From Xaviernesmea oryzae (GTDB lineage Bacteria > Pseudomonadota > Alphaproteobacteria > Rhizobiales > Rhizobiaceae), in assembly GCF_900177415.1 (NCBI RefSeq), contig NZ_FXAF01000003.1:248001-312000 (forward strand): a DNA stretch of 64,000 nt. Direction: 5' to 3'. The position numbers and the translations under genes were made by a program. The notes beneath the pieces are model-generated. The model searched no databases, was not told the DNA's origin, and saw nothing but the letters and a program-made list of their open reading frames with translations. Position 1 is the stretch's first letter, and each line of letters opens with the position of its first letter. This document shows, in pieces, positions 17,173 through 26,952 of this stretch.

Positions 17173-18381
17173 TCAGCCCCGCTGCCCCTTCGCGATCAGA
17201 AACCCCGCCAATAGAGCGCACAGCAGGCCAAGGGACAATGGCAGCCCCTGATGTCCGATCAGCTGCATCGCCAGTCCTGTTGCGGGCGAACCGAGAATAC
17301 CGCCGATGCCCCACACGAACGCGAAGGCCGCGTTGCCGGCGATCAGGGCCTGCCCGGTGAAACGCTCCCCGAGTTTTATCAGCGACGTGGTATAGATCCC
17401 GAACGAGGCTCCGCCCCAGACGAAAACGAGCGGCCAGATGAGCCATGCGTCGAAGATCGCCGGCAGAGCCATGCAGCCTGCCAGCGACACCAGGGCACAG
17501 AACAACATGGTCCGCGTCGAGCCCAACCGCTCGGCCGCACGCCCGAGCAGGATCTGCAGTACGGCATTGCCGGCGATGAAACAGGTGATGAGCGAAGCGA
17601 TGCGCTCCTCGGCGCTGCCGAATGCTGCGCCATAGACGGCGAACAGGGAAAGCAGGATCTGCTCGAAGGCGGCGGCAGTGAAAACCGCAAACAGGAGGAG
17701 CGGCGCCAGTGCGAAGAAGCCGCCGACCGACATCGCGTCCCCTTCATGCGGCATCTTCGGCAGGCGCGGCACGACAGCGGCAACGATCAGACCGCAGACA
17801 AGGAAGGCCGCCATGCCGATCAGGAAGGGCGGCCAACCCTCGGTTCCGACAAGGCCGAGTGAAAGCGGGCCGATGGCGAAGCCACCTGAAACGATCGATG
17901 AATAGAGTCCCATGATGCGGCCCCGGCGTGATGCGGGCGTGATCGTGATCAGCCAAGTTTCGCTGATCACGTAAAGCGGATTGGCGAAGAAGCCGAGCAG
18001 GAAGCGCAGCGGCATCCAGGCCCAGACGTCCTGCATGAAGGCGATAGCGGCGAGGGTGAGCGCGGCGAGGAACGAACACAGGATCGCAAGCCGCCCCCCG
18101 CCCATGCGCCGCGCCAGCGCCGGAATGAAGGGAGCGGATACGATGAAACCCAGCGGCGTCATCGCCGCCGACAGGCCGATCAGGCCGGGCGTCGTGCCCT
18201 GCCGCTCCAGGATGAAGCTGAGCAGCGGATAGGTGAGCCCCTGTGCCAGGGCGAACACCGTGACCGTCGCGATGATGCCCGCCATCGCAGCCCACGGGAT
18301 CCGATCATCCTGCTGTGATGTCGTTCTGTGCAAATGCCGATGCGACATTTCCGCCGGCCTCACGGGTGAAGTATCGTCCAT
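17173..18381 (-). CDS. MFS transporter
   Basis: A 402-residue, twelve-helix major facilitator protein. ATG 18381 (MDDTSPVRPAEMSHRHLH) is chosen because it is followed by a short soluble N-terminus and the first helix at WAAMAGIIATVTVFALAQGL; the frame stays open another 300 bases upstream but that part is not MFS-like and overlaps the divergent regulator. The loop 2-3 motif region PALARRMGGGRLAIL and the later GRIMGLYSSIVSGGFAIGPL fit drug/H+ or sugar-efflux-like subfamilies (YcaD/UMF-type). Substrate unknown. It is divergent from the wHTH-TPR regulator, which may control it. Confidence 0.88.
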   Translation of the reverse strand: MDDTSPVRPAEMSHRHLHRTTSQQDDRIPWAAMAGIIATVTVFALAQGLTYPLLSFILERQGTTPGLIGLSAAMTPLGFIVSAPFIPALARRMGGGRLAILCSFLAALTLAAIAFMQDVWAWMPLRFLLGFFANPLYVISETWLITITPASRRGRIMGLYSSIVSGGFAIGPLSLGLVGTEGWPPFLIGMAAFLVCGLIVAAVVPRLPKMPHEGDAMSVGGFFALAPLLLFAVFTAAAFEQILLSLFAVYGAAFGSAEERIASLITCFIAGNAVLQILLGRAAERLGSTRTMLFCALVSLAGCMALPAIFDAWLIWPLVFVWGGASFGIYTTSLIKLGERFTGQALIAGNAAFAFVWGIGGILGSPATGLAMQLIGHQGLPLSLGLLCALLAGFLIAKGQRG

Positions 18382-18509
18382 GGCAACCTCGATATGGGTC
18401 GAAGGCCAGGAGCCTTCGACCTGAAAAGAGGCTAAATTCTGCGGGACGCGAACGGCGGCGTCATTAAGCCCTCCCAAAAAGTTCTCAAAGACTTCCAAAC
18501 GGATTATAG

Positions 18510-20027
18510 ATGCGCCGCATGCAGGGATCGCGCTTTGCCTTTGGTCCGTTCGTGCTTGATCCGGGTGCAGGAACGCTGCTTCGGAACGACGACCCCGTTG
18601 CCGTCGGCTACCGCGGGTTGAAGCTGCTTGCAGCGCTCGTCGGACGGCCGGGGGAGATCCTTGGCAAGGCCGAGCTGATGGACGCGGCATGGCCGGGTAT
18701 GGCCGTCGAGGAAGGCAACCTCACCGTCCAGATATCGCAGCTGCGCAAGCTGCTTGGTTCGACCGCCGAGGGCGGTGAATGGATCGCCACGGTTCCGCGT
18801 GTCGGCTACCGCTTCACGGGGACTGTCGAACAGCTCGGCGGGCGAACGCGAAAATCCTTGCCGCTGCCCGACAAGCCATCGATAGCCGTGCTGCCCTTCG
18901 TGAATCTCGGCAATGACCCGGAGCAGGAATCCTTCGCGGATGGTTTGACCGAAGATCTGATCACGGATCTCTCCAGGACGTCCGGCTTGTTCGTCATCGC
19001 GCGCAATTCGGTCTTCGCCTACAAGGGGAGGGCGATGGATGTGCGCGCGATCGCCGAGGAGCTCGGCGTGCGCTACCTCCTGGAGGGGAGCGCAAGACGT
19101 GCCGCCGGGCGCGTGCGCATCAACGCGCAACTGGTCGATACTGTGAGCGGCGAGCATCTGTGGGCGGAACGCTTCGACCGGAGCCTCGAAGATATCTTTG
19201 CCGTGCAGGACGAGGTGACGGCCAAGATCGTGGAGGCGCTGCTCGGCCGGCTCCGTGCACCGCCGCAGCGCAACCGGCCCAGGAATCTCGTGGCTTACGA
19301 TCTCTGCGTGCGGGCGCGCAAGCTGATGGATGACACGCCGCAGGCGGCGCGAGAGGCGCATCTGATGCTCACACGCGCGGTTTCGCTCGATCCGGAATAC
19401 GCCGAGGCCTATCGCTGGCTTGCCCTGAACCACTGGATGGGATGGATACATTCCGGCGAGCCGACGGAACCGACCCGTAACATTGCCTTGGAACTGGCGC
19501 GCAAAGCGGTAACGATCGATCCGAACGACGCCGGTTGCCGCTGGGTCCTGGCTTACCTGCTTGCCTATGACCGCAGCTTCATCGAGGCGGATGGAGAATT
19601 TGCAAAAGCGATCGAGCTCGACCCCAACGAGGCCGATGCCTGGGCGGCACTATCCGACATCGCCGTCCTGGCCGGGCAGGTGGGGGAGGGCCTTGAGCAT
19701 ATCGCCAGGGCGTTCCGGCTGAACCCTTTTCCGGCAAGCTGGTATTATCTGACGCTCGGCCAGGCGCAATATGCGGCCCGCCAATACGAAGCCGCTATCG
19801 AGACGTTGCGCAGAGACGAGACTTACCGGACAAGCTCACGCCGTTTCCTGGCGGCAAGCCTTGCCCAACTGGGCCGGCTCGATGAGGCGCATGCGGAGGC
19901 CGAACTGTTCCTCGTCGGCAATCCGCATTTCACAATCCGCCACTGGGCCGCGACGGAGCCGTTCCGCGACGTTGCGACGCTTGAGCATTTCGTTGACGGT
20001 TATCGCAAGGCCGGTCTTCCGGAGTGA
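18510..20027 (+). CDS. Winged-helix regulator with TolB-like and TPR domains
   Basis: A 505-residue protein in three parts: an OmpR/CadC-type winged helix (residues about 1-100, GYRGLKLLAALVGRPGEILGKAELMDAAWPG, ISQLRKLLG...IATVPRVGYRF); a TolB/FlgO-like domain (about 115-250, SIAVLPFVNLGNDPEQESFADGLTEDLI and GVRYLLEGSARRAAGRVRI); and tetratricopeptide repeats to the end. This architecture, common in Rhizobiales and often next to adenylate-cyclase homologues, has no receiver or transmembrane domain. It probably senses a partner through the TPR part. It is divergent from the MFS gene with 128 bases between the starts. Confidence 0.88.
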   Translation: MRRMQGSRFAFGPFVLDPGAGTLLRNDDPVAVGYRGLKLLAALVGRPGEILGKAELMDAAWPGMAVEEGNLTVQISQLRKLLGSTAEGGEWIATVPRVGYRFTGTVEQLGGRTRKSLPLPDKPSIAVLPFVNLGNDPEQESFADGLTEDLITDLSRTSGLFVIARNSVFAYKGRAMDVRAIAEELGVRYLLEGSARRAAGRVRINAQLVDTVSGEHLWAERFDRSLEDIFAVQDEVTAKIVEALLGRLRAPPQRNRPRNLVAYDLCVRARKLMDDTPQAAREAHLMLTRAVSLDPEYAEAYRWLALNHWMGWIHSGEPTEPTRNIALELARKAVTIDPNDAGCRWVLAYLLAYDRSFIEADGEFAKAIELDPNEADAWAALSDIAVLAGQVGEGLEHIARAFRLNPFPASWYYLTLGQAQYAARQYEAAIETLRRDETYRTSSRRFLAASLAQLGRLDEAHAEAELFLVGNPHFTIRHWAATEPFRDVATLEHFVDGYRKAGLPE

Positions 20028-20111
20028 CGCGCCGCCGGCGGCCATGTTGTATTTGAAAATAATCTGCCGGCCATAGATGAAAGTTGCGTAAGATTTGTTA
20101 TGGAACTTAGC

Positions 20112-20157
20112 ATCGGCTCCGGAAAATCACGGTTGATCATGATCTTCCGGAGCCGAT
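20112..20157. repeat. Long intergenic inverted repeat (18-base arms)
   Basis: Arms at 20112-20129 and 20140-20157, starting ATCGGCTCCGG and ending CCGGAGCCGAT, pair at 17 of 18 positions around a 10-base loop. It lies between the wHTH-TPR gene and the convergent DUF992 gene. It may be a REP-like element or a processed 3' structure. Confidence 0.7.
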
Positions 20158-20179
20158 CGATTTTGAGCCGATCGATTTT
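20150..20179. repeat. Tandem direct repeat, two copies of a 15-mer
   Basis: GAGCCGATCGATTTT occurs twice head to tail (20150-20164 and 20165-20179). The first copy overlaps the right arm of the inverted repeat, so the duplication probably extended that element. Confidence 0.8.
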
Positions 20180-20230
20180 GCGATCACGTGCACAGCCTCC
20201 CTGCATGAGGCTATCCGCGGCGCTTCATTC

Positions 20231-20258
20231 TGTCCTCTCCCGGAGACGGGAGAGGACA
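20231..20258. repeat. Perfect 12-base stem-loop with GAGA tetraloop (REP-like or terminator)
   Basis: Arms TGTCCTCTCCCG and CGGGAGAGGACA are perfectly complementary around GAGA. It is 15 bases from the end of the DUF992 gene. The CTCTCCCG...CGGGAGAG type is a familiar intergenic palindrome in rhizobia, so it may be dispersed in the genome; no U-run follows on either strand. Confidence 0.7.
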
Positions 20259-20273
20259 AAGGGTCGCGGAACT

Positions 20274-20807
20274 TCAGCTTGCCGGAGTGAGCGTGACCGA
20301 GGTTCCAGTGGCCGCGACGTTGAGGCCGAGCTGGCCCGTGACGCTGACCGTCTGCAGATGGATGGAACCGGAAGTGCCGCCGACAAGGATGTTGGCGCCG
20401 ATGCCCGCGCCGACCGTGGCTTCCGCGGTGGCGCCCTGATAGAGGCCACCCAGCGAGCCATGGTGATAGCCGGCGGTCGGAGCGAAGACGGCCCAGATCA
20501 ACCGGCTGCGGGTGGTGAAGCCGAGATCGACGCCCATCTTGCGGACCACTCCCGTATAGTGATCGAGCGGCTCGCTGCCGATCGCCGACGTGAAGACGCA
20601 GTCGGCCTCCTTGGCGGAGCCCAGCACGTAACCGAGGCCGGCGCCGATGGTGCAATCGAGATAACCGATGCGGACACCGCCTCGCCTGTCCGGCTCTTCA
20701 TAGACCGGAACCTGGTCCCGGCGGGAAATCACATCGGCCGAAAAGGCCGCTCCGGCACTCGTGAAAACCGGAAGAGCGGAAAGCGCCACCGCAATATACT
20801 TTTTCAT
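20274..20807 (-). CDS. Secreted DUF992 protein
   Basis: A 177-residue exported protein with a signal peptide (MKKYIAVALSALPVFTSAGA, cut near AFSA) and the DUF992 pattern: RIGYLDCTIGAGLGYVLGSAKEADCVF near residues 45-72 with two cysteines, then HYTGVVRKMGVDLGFTTRSRLIWAVFAPT and glycine-rich strands to the end. DUF992 proteins are found almost only in Rhizobiales, often in several copies; the fold is probably a small beta-barrel. Ribosome-binding site AAAGGAGTA. No function is known. Confidence 0.88.
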   Translation of the reverse strand: MKKYIAVALSALPVFTSAGAAFSADVISRRDQVPVYEEPDRRGGVRIGYLDCTIGAGLGYVLGSAKEADCVFTSAIGSEPLDHYTGVVRKMGVDLGFTTRSRLIWAVFAPTAGYHHGSLGGLYQGATAEATVGAGIGANILVGGTSGSIHLQTVSVTGQLGLNVAATGTSVTLTPAS

Positions 20808-20949
20808 CCCTGTACTCCTTTATCTTCGCCGCCCGTTATTGGGACTCACCTGAGCGGGCAAGCAGCGTTGGCTAACGCTTGTGGCGGAAGAATGATCCCG
20901 CACCGCGGCACACGAATTGTCACCAAATTGTTCCAAGCGTGAGCGGCGC

Positions 20950-21858
20950 TTAATCGGCGGCCGCCTGCCGCAGGCTCTCGCGCTCGGCCTCGCGGTATTC
21001 GCGCGGCGTCTGGCCGGTACGCTTGCGGAAACACCGGGAGAAATAGGCCGCATCGGAAAAGCCGAGCCCATCGGCGATGGATTGAACGCTTGCCGTGGTG
21101 AAGACGAGCGCGCGGCGGGCTTCATCGATGACGCGGGCCATGATGAGATCGTGGACGCTCATGCCGGTGACATTGCGCACGACGCGGTTGAGGTGCGTCG
21201 GCGAGAGGTTCAGGAGTTCGGCATAACTTTCGGCAGGAAGCTGCTTGCGGAAATGCCGGCCAATCAAATCCTTCAGCGCCTCGATCCGCGCAAGATTGGC
21301 ATCCCCTGCCGCACCGATGCCGTCGGCTCCGACCACATGCCCGAGGATGAGGATCGCGGCCGTCAGATAGGCTTCGATGAGATCGTTGCGGCCGACCCGC
21401 TGCGCCTCGAATTCGGCAAAGAGGCGTGAAAAGGTCTCATCGAGATAGCGGGCGTCGTCGCCGGCCGGCAATGCAATCAACCGGGGGCTCGAGAGCCAGT
21501 CGCCCGGCCGCTTTGCGAGACCGGCGGTCAGCCGCAATCGTTCGGCCACCAGCGTAATCACCAGCCCGTCGATGTCGCGGGAAAAGCGAAAGCCGTGGCT
21601 GATGCCGGGTGGCACGGCCACCACGCAGGGAGGGACGAGAGCGACTGTCGCAGGTCCCAGGATCGCATCGCCCGATCCGTTGCGAATGTACAGGAACTGC
21701 TGAAAACTCTCGTGCCGATGGAGCCCTATTTCCCATTGATGCGTGCTGCTGCGTGAAGCGATCGTTTCGCAGTGCAGCCAGAAGTCCGGCCGTTTCGTGC
21801 GGCTTTCGCCATAGAGGTCATAAGTCGGGACGGGTGAAAGCACTGCGAGCTCCAGCAA
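20950..21858 (-). CDS. pobR: AraC-family regulator, PobR-like
   Basis: A 302-residue AraC/XylS-type activator. The N-terminal cupin sensor domain carries HRHESFQQFLYIRNGSGDAIL and PPGISHGFRF; the C-terminal double helix-turn-helix is at about residues 205-295 (LLNLSPTHLNRVVRNVTG and SIADGLGFSDAAYFSRCFRKRTGQTPREYR). It is divergent from pobA with 96 bases between the two starts, the standard rhizobial layout in which PobR activates pobA in the presence of 4-hydroxybenzoate. The name rests on this context and on family type. Confidence 0.88.
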   Translation of the reverse strand: MLELAVLSPVPTYDLYGESRTKRPDFWLHCETIASRSSTHQWEIGLHRHESFQQFLYIRNGSGDAILGPATVALVPPCVVAVPPGISHGFRFSRDIDGLVITLVAERLRLTAGLAKRPGDWLSSPRLIALPAGDDARYLDETFSRLFAEFEAQRVGRNDLIEAYLTAAILILGHVVGADGIGAAGDANLARIEALKDLIGRHFRKQLPAESYAELLNLSPTHLNRVVRNVTGMSVHDLIMARVIDEARRALVFTTASVQSIADGLGFSDAAYFSRCFRKRTGQTPREYREAERESLRQAAAD

Positions 21859-21871
21859 TGTGATGTTCGTT

Positions 21872-21898
21872 TTGTCCTATAGATTGCGCAAAATGTCC
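21872..21898. promoter_or_regulatory. Candidate PobR half-sites between pobR and pobA
   Basis: TTGTCC (21872-21877) and ATGTCC (21893-21898) are direct repeats exactly 21 bases apart, two helical turns, as expected for the two half-sites of an AraC-family activator. They lie 57-83 bases upstream of the pobA start, just upstream of where the promoter must be. Confidence 0.35.
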
Positions 21899-21915
21899 AT
21901 TGTTCGGAGCCCTGA

Positions 21916-23124
<1,209 letters not shown>

Positions 23125-23266
23125 GCGATCTCCTCAGCGGGTGCTTAGGCGGCGCAGGCTGCATAAAGGTGACGTACGTACGGGTCCGATATGCCGATGA
23201 ATGATGTCGGCGAATCCGTTTGAAAGAACACCATCAAGCCGGCTGAAACGACGAGCGGGTTCCCTC

Positions 23267-23677
23267 TCACGGATCCGTATAGCCGACGGCACGGATGCGG
23301 ACCTCCCGCGAACCCGGATCCTGCGAGAACAGGATGGCGCCGGAGGATTTCGATTGCGCCGGCACGTAGTCGAACGTCACGTCTGCGTCCTCGATCGCAT
23401 TCCCGCCATCGAGGATCTCACCGCGCACCACGACCGCAGCGGCCGTTTTCGTCGCCTTGTTGGCGATCTCGAACTCGACCCGATATCCTCCCTCGACCGG
23501 TCCGCGCCCGGTGACCGCAGTGGAGAATTCCGGCGGCGTATTCTCTTCCGTCACCGCCTCCCAGCCGACCCATGCGATCATCGCGATCACCAGAAGTGCG
23601 GAGATCAGACCCGTCGCCCATTCGACCCAATGGGGCTCCTCTGTTTCCGTATGGCGTCTGCTGGCTGTGGTCGTCAT
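23267..23677 (-). CDS. TIGR02588 family membrane-anchored protein
   Basis: A 136-residue protein with a single N-terminal hydrophobic helix (WATGLISALLVIAMIAWVGW) and a C-terminal soluble beta-rich domain (YRVEFEIANKATKTAAAVVVRGEI, VTFDYVPAQSKSSGAILF). This is the layout of TIGR02588, a family of unknown function almost always encoded next to TIGR02587, as here (14 bases). The soluble domain should face the periplasm and looks immunoglobulin-like. The longer frame upstream lies inside the neighbouring gene. Confidence 0.85.
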   Translation of the reverse strand: MTTTASRRHTETEEPHWVEWATGLISALLVIAMIAWVGWEAVTEENTPPEFSTAVTGRGPVEGGYRVEFEIANKATKTAAAVVVRGEILDGGNAIEDADVTFDYVPAQSKSSGAILFSQDPGSREVRIRAVGYTDP

Positions 23678-23691
23678 TGGGAATCCACTCG

Positions 23692-24600
23692 TTACAGGAT
23701 GAGGCGGGCGGCTGCGGCACCGACCGCGCCGGGGACGGAGAGCACGATTACCGGCATCAGCATCTGGGTCACGGCAGTGTCGTCGAGACGCCCGAAGATC
23801 CAGAGCACGTAGAGACTGATCAGCATCGCCACCATGTAGCCCGGCAGGGTGAAGCGGAAGAAAGCGTGCCACCAGGGGGTTTCCTCCGGCATCTCGTGCG
23901 TGCCCTTGAAGGCGACCGCGTAGACGAAGCCGTGCATTATGGCGATCGACACGATCACGGCGGCGATCGCATGCCAGGGTGTCATCTTGTAGGAAATCAG
24001 GATGATCTCCTCCGTCGGCGCGACATTGAGGTTGAGGAAAAGCGCACCCACTCCCATCAGGAAAAGCTCGCGGCTGTAGCTGGTGGAAATCTCGTTGGGC
24101 ACGGCGTCGCCGTCGCCGCCCTTATCTTCCTGCTCCCCTCCCCGATCATCGCCTGCCTGCCCGCCGAGCTGGGAGCGTCCCAGCAGCGCGCCGATGCTCG
24201 CGGGCACCGACTGGATGGCGATCTTGCCGAGCATTTCGGAAAGCGGCATGTCCGGCTTGATGTCGCCGAGCAGGACAAGGACCGCGGCGCTCATGACGAT
24301 GCCGAGGCCGTAGGCGATCATGGCATCGCGAAACGCTTCCCGCCACGTCGAGGTTCTCTCAAACCCGATACGGTCGGCAAGCACCACGAGAAGCGGAATA
24401 TTGGCAACGAGAAGCAGGAACAGACGATATCGCTCGATGTAGAAACCGAGCTGCCAAAGCTCCATGGTCATCAGCATCGGCATGCCGAACAGCATGGCGC
24501 CGGCGGCGCCGCGGCCTATGCCGATCAGGAAACGGCGGGTTTCGCCCATATCGCCGCCGCGCTGTGCCGCCGTCACACCGCTCAAGATCCGCTCCTCCAT
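23692..24600 (-). CDS. TIGR02587 family multi-spanning membrane protein
   Basis: A membrane protein of about 290-300 residues with several hydrophobic helices (AAGAMLFGMPMLMTMELW, LFLLLVANIPLLVVLAD, AYGLGIVMSAAVLVLLG, ILISYKMTPWHAIAAVIVSI, LPGYMVAMLISLYVLWIFG). A central hydrophilic loop is rich in Gly, Asp and Lys (GGQAGDDRGGEQEDKGGDGD). It belongs to TIGR02587 by its pairing with TIGR02588. The start is uncertain: ATG 24600, TTG 24585 (with GGAGGAG just upstream) or ATG 24549. Function unknown. Confidence 0.82.
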   Translation of the reverse strand: MEERILSGVTAAQRGGDMGETRRFLIGIGRGAAGAMLFGMPMLMTMELWQLGFYIERYRLFLLLVANIPLLVVLADRIGFERTSTWREAFRDAMIAYGLGIVMSAAVLVLLGDIKPDMPLSEMLGKIAIQSVPASIGALLGRSQLGGQAGDDRGGEQEDKGGDGDAVPNEISTSYSRELFLMGVGALFLNLNVAPTEEIILISYKMTPWHAIAAVIVSIAIMHGFVYAVAFKGTHEMPEETPWWHAFFRFTLPGYMVAMLISLYVLWIFGRLDDTAVTQMLMPVIVLSVPGAVGAAAARLIL

Positions 24601-24657
24601 CCGTTCGACAAAGCGGACAGGAACTCGCAATCGAGCGGAAATGTTCCCGTGCTGTCG

Positions 24658-25605
24658 TCAAACCGGCAGGGACATCCGTGCTGTCACGCCGCCCGGCGCG
24701 AAGCGGAGATCGGATGTGCCGCCCGCCTCATGGGGCAGCAGTTTCAGGAGCAGGCGGCTGCCGAAGCCGCGGCGTGTCGGCTCCTCGACCGGCGGGCCGC
24801 CGGTCTCACGCCATTCGAGATCGAGAAGGTGCCGGTCGCCCTCCTCGCCGATTGTCCACTTGATCGAGACTTTGCCCGCGTCATTCGACCAGGCGCCGTA
24901 TTCGAGCGCGTTGAGCGATAATTCCTTGAGAGCGAGCGCCAGCGTCTGGGCCCGCGCCGGTGTCAGCTTCACGTCGGGCCCGTCGATCTCGATCCGCGAG
25001 GGATCGGGTACCGAAAACCCGGTGACTTCACGCACGAGTTCGCAAAAGCCCGCGCCTTGCCAGCCCTGGCCTGCGAGCAGTTCATGCACTTTGGAAAGCG
25101 CCATCAGCCGGGCCGAAAACCGCCGTTCCACTTCCTTGGGGGCGCCGGCCCCCGCCAGGCTCTGCCGCGCCAGCGCCTGGATGATGGCGAGCGTGTTCTT
25201 GACGCGGTGATTGAGCTCCGCGATCAGCAAGGCTCGGCTTTCCTCCAGTTCCTTCCGCTCGTGGATATCGATGCATGAGCCGAAATAGCCGGCGAACGCA
25301 CCGCCGCGATAAAAAGGTTTGCCGTTGTCGAGAATCCAGCGGTAGACGCCGTCGTGCCGGCGCAGCCGGTATTCCATGGAAAATTCCGACCTGGCGTCGA
25401 AGGACGACGTGTAGATCCGGAGGCAGCGGTCGTAATCATCGGGATGCACGCCCTGCGCCCAGCCGTTGCCCGCCTCCTGGTCGGAGGTTCGGCCGGTGAA
25501 TTCCAGCCAGGACTTGTTGAAGAAATCGCAGAGTTTATCGAGACCGGATCGCCAGATCATCACCGGCGCGTTATCCGCAAGCTCTTCGAAAAGATCGTCC
25601 GACAA
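24658..25605 (-). CDS. PAS-domain sensor histidine kinase, HWE family
   Basis: A 315-residue soluble kinase. Residues about 5-120 are a PAS domain (VMIWRSGLDKLCDFFNKSWLEFTGR..YRLRRHDGVYRWILDNGKPFY), followed by a PAC segment. The phosphoacceptor helix is ELNHRVKNTLAIIQALARQS near residues 130-150; the ATP-binding domain has LALKELSLNALEYGAWS (N box), LEWRETGG (the W-E of HWE) and RRGFGSRLL (G box). No response regulator is adjacent. It lies upstream of and on the same strand as TIGR02587/02588, possibly co-transcribed. The signal is unknown. Confidence 0.9.
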   Translation of the reverse strand: MSDDLFEELADNAPVMIWRSGLDKLCDFFNKSWLEFTGRTSDQEAGNGWAQGVHPDDYDRCLRIYTSSFDARSEFSMEYRLRRHDGVYRWILDNGKPFYRGGAFAGYFGSCIDIHERKELEESRALLIAELNHRVKNTLAIIQALARQSLAGAGAPKEVERRFSARLMALSKVHELLAGQGWQGAGFCELVREVTGFSVPDPSRIEIDGPDVKLTPARAQTLALALKELSLNALEYGAWSNDAGKVSIKWTIGEEGDRHLLDLEWRETGGPPVEEPTRRGFGSRLLLKLLPHEAGGTSDLRFAPGGVTARMSLPV

Positions 25606-25668
25606 GGCCTACCCCCTTTTGCCATCTATTTAAACGTCGAGGGGAAACGGTCAAGATGAGAGCGGTTG

Positions 25669-26466
25669 TCAGCGGTCGAACAGATCCTGCCACTGCTTTT
25701 CTCCGACCAGGCAATCGCTGGTCGGCTGATTGCCGGCAACCTTCTGCACGGTCGCAGGTAGCGTGCGGCTGCTGATCTCCATGACGAGCTTGCGCCGCAC
25801 GGCAACCGCGAAATCCTCGATCTTGTGGACCGGCAGCACGAAGGAGCCGGGGCCGCCGACCACACAGTCGGCATAATATTTATCCAATCCGCCCGGTGCG
25901 CCGGAGGGCCGTAGCATGATCGCCAGCCCGTTGATGATGATGCCCGCTTCCATCGCCTTGTCGCGGGCCGGCACGACCGGATTGCCGGAATTGTTCGGCC
26001 CGTCGCCGGAGACATCGATCACCTGCCGTGTGCCCCGGTAGGAATTGGCGACGATCATCGTCGCCCCCTGCGCGATCGCCGCGGAAATCGAGGTGCGGCG
26101 CTGGGTGTTGATCGGACGCGCTTCGAGCTTGTTGGCGAAGTCGATCGCGTCCTGCTCGGTCTCGATCACCTGCCAGTCCATGACCGAATCCGGCACCACG
26201 TCGCCTGCCCATTCGAAATAGCTGATCGCGATGCGGCCGATGAGCCCGGTCCGCACCGCGTCGATGAACTCCTTGTGCTTGAGCGCCTCGACATAACCCT
26301 CGCGCTGGATGCGGACCTCCTCGTAATCCATGGAACGGGACGTATCCACAGCGAGAACCAGTTCCACATCGACGTCGCCTCCCCTCGCCTGCGCCACGAC
26401 CGGAGCGCCGGCGGCAGAAAGGCTCATCAGCATCGCGAGTGTTGTAAGCATCGGCAATCCAATCAC
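25669..26466 (-). CDS. Secreted DUF1194 / von Willebrand A-like protein
   Basis: A 265-residue exported protein. The signal peptide is MIGLPMLTTLAMLMSLSAAG... with cleavage before or near QARGG. The mature chain begins with DVDVELVLAVDTSRSMDYEE, whose DTSRS is a MIDAS metal-binding motif of VWA domains; TSISAAIAQGATMI and VIDVSGDGPNNSG complete the second and third MIDAS loops. DUF1194 proteins are widespread in alphaproteobacteria and lack a known role; a protein-protein adhesion function is likely from the fold. Two conserved cysteines are near the C-terminus. Confidence 0.88.
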   Translation of the reverse strand: MIGLPMLTTLAMLMSLSAAGAPVVAQARGGDVDVELVLAVDTSRSMDYEEVRIQREGYVEALKHKEFIDAVRTGLIGRIAISYFEWAGDVVPDSVMDWQVIETEQDAIDFANKLEARPINTQRRTSISAAIAQGATMIVANSYRGTRQVIDVSGDGPNNSGNPVVPARDKAMEAGIIINGLAIMLRPSGAPGGLDKYYADCVVGGPGSFVLPVHKIEDFAVAVRRKLVMEISSRTLPATVQKVAGNQPTSDCLVGEKQWQDLFDR

Positions 26467-26554
26467 TGCGTTCGTCGTAACGAAACTGTAACACAGGTTG
26501 GATCGGGGGCGACTCCCCTCCGCGTGCCTACCTTCAACTTTCGGTGATAGGATT

Positions 26555-26785
26555 CTATTCCCCGGCAGGCGAGGACGTCCGCGCCCCCTGCGTCAGAGCC
26601 TCGACGAGGCAATCCATGATCGCCTTGCGCAGCGCGTAGGTATGGGCGTTGGTTCTCTTGTAGTCCAGGCACTGGGCCGCTTCCACAAGGCTCATCCCCT
26701 GGTGGATGACGATCTGATGGGCGCGGTTCATCGCCCAATGTTCGATCGAATAACTCTCTTCACCGGCATGACTTTGTTCGCTCAA
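26555..26785 (-). CDS. Small hypothetical protein with possible helix-turn-helix
   Basis: A 76-residue protein if started at TTG 26785, which has GAGG five bases upstream; the frame can also begin at TTG 26827. The centre, MSLVEAAQCLDYKRTNAHTYALRKAIMDCL, reads like a helix-turn-helix in which EAAQCL...KRTNAHTYAL would be the recognition part. No family is recognised. It is followed on the same strand by the DUF1194 gene with 88 bases between. A small DNA-binding or ANTAR-like regulator is possible; no evidence beyond the pattern. Confidence 0.5.
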   Translation of the reverse strand: MSEQSHAGEESYSIEHWAMNRAHQIVIHQGMSLVEAAQCLDYKRTNAHTYALRKAIMDCLVEALTQGARTSSPAGE

Positions 26786-26952
26786 AGCAGCCTCGCGGTA
26801 TCGTTGGCCCGTGTCGTCGCGAATCAATTCTCAATTGAAATTTAACTCAGCTCCACGGGTTCGTGAATCCTGTCTTTCTTATTTTCCGAGTGAAAGACGG
26901 AAATAACAGAAATGGCTCCGCGACCACGCATCCTGTCTTCTCTAACGACCGT

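Noticed and set aside
20150..20179. Possible CRISPR-like repeat
   Set aside because: Only two copies of a 15-mer with no spacer; a slipped tandem duplication explains it.
23572..24921. Plus-strand open frame of about 450 codons
   Set aside because: Antisense to the TIGR02587/02588 genes; His/Arg/Asp-rich with no recognisable domain.
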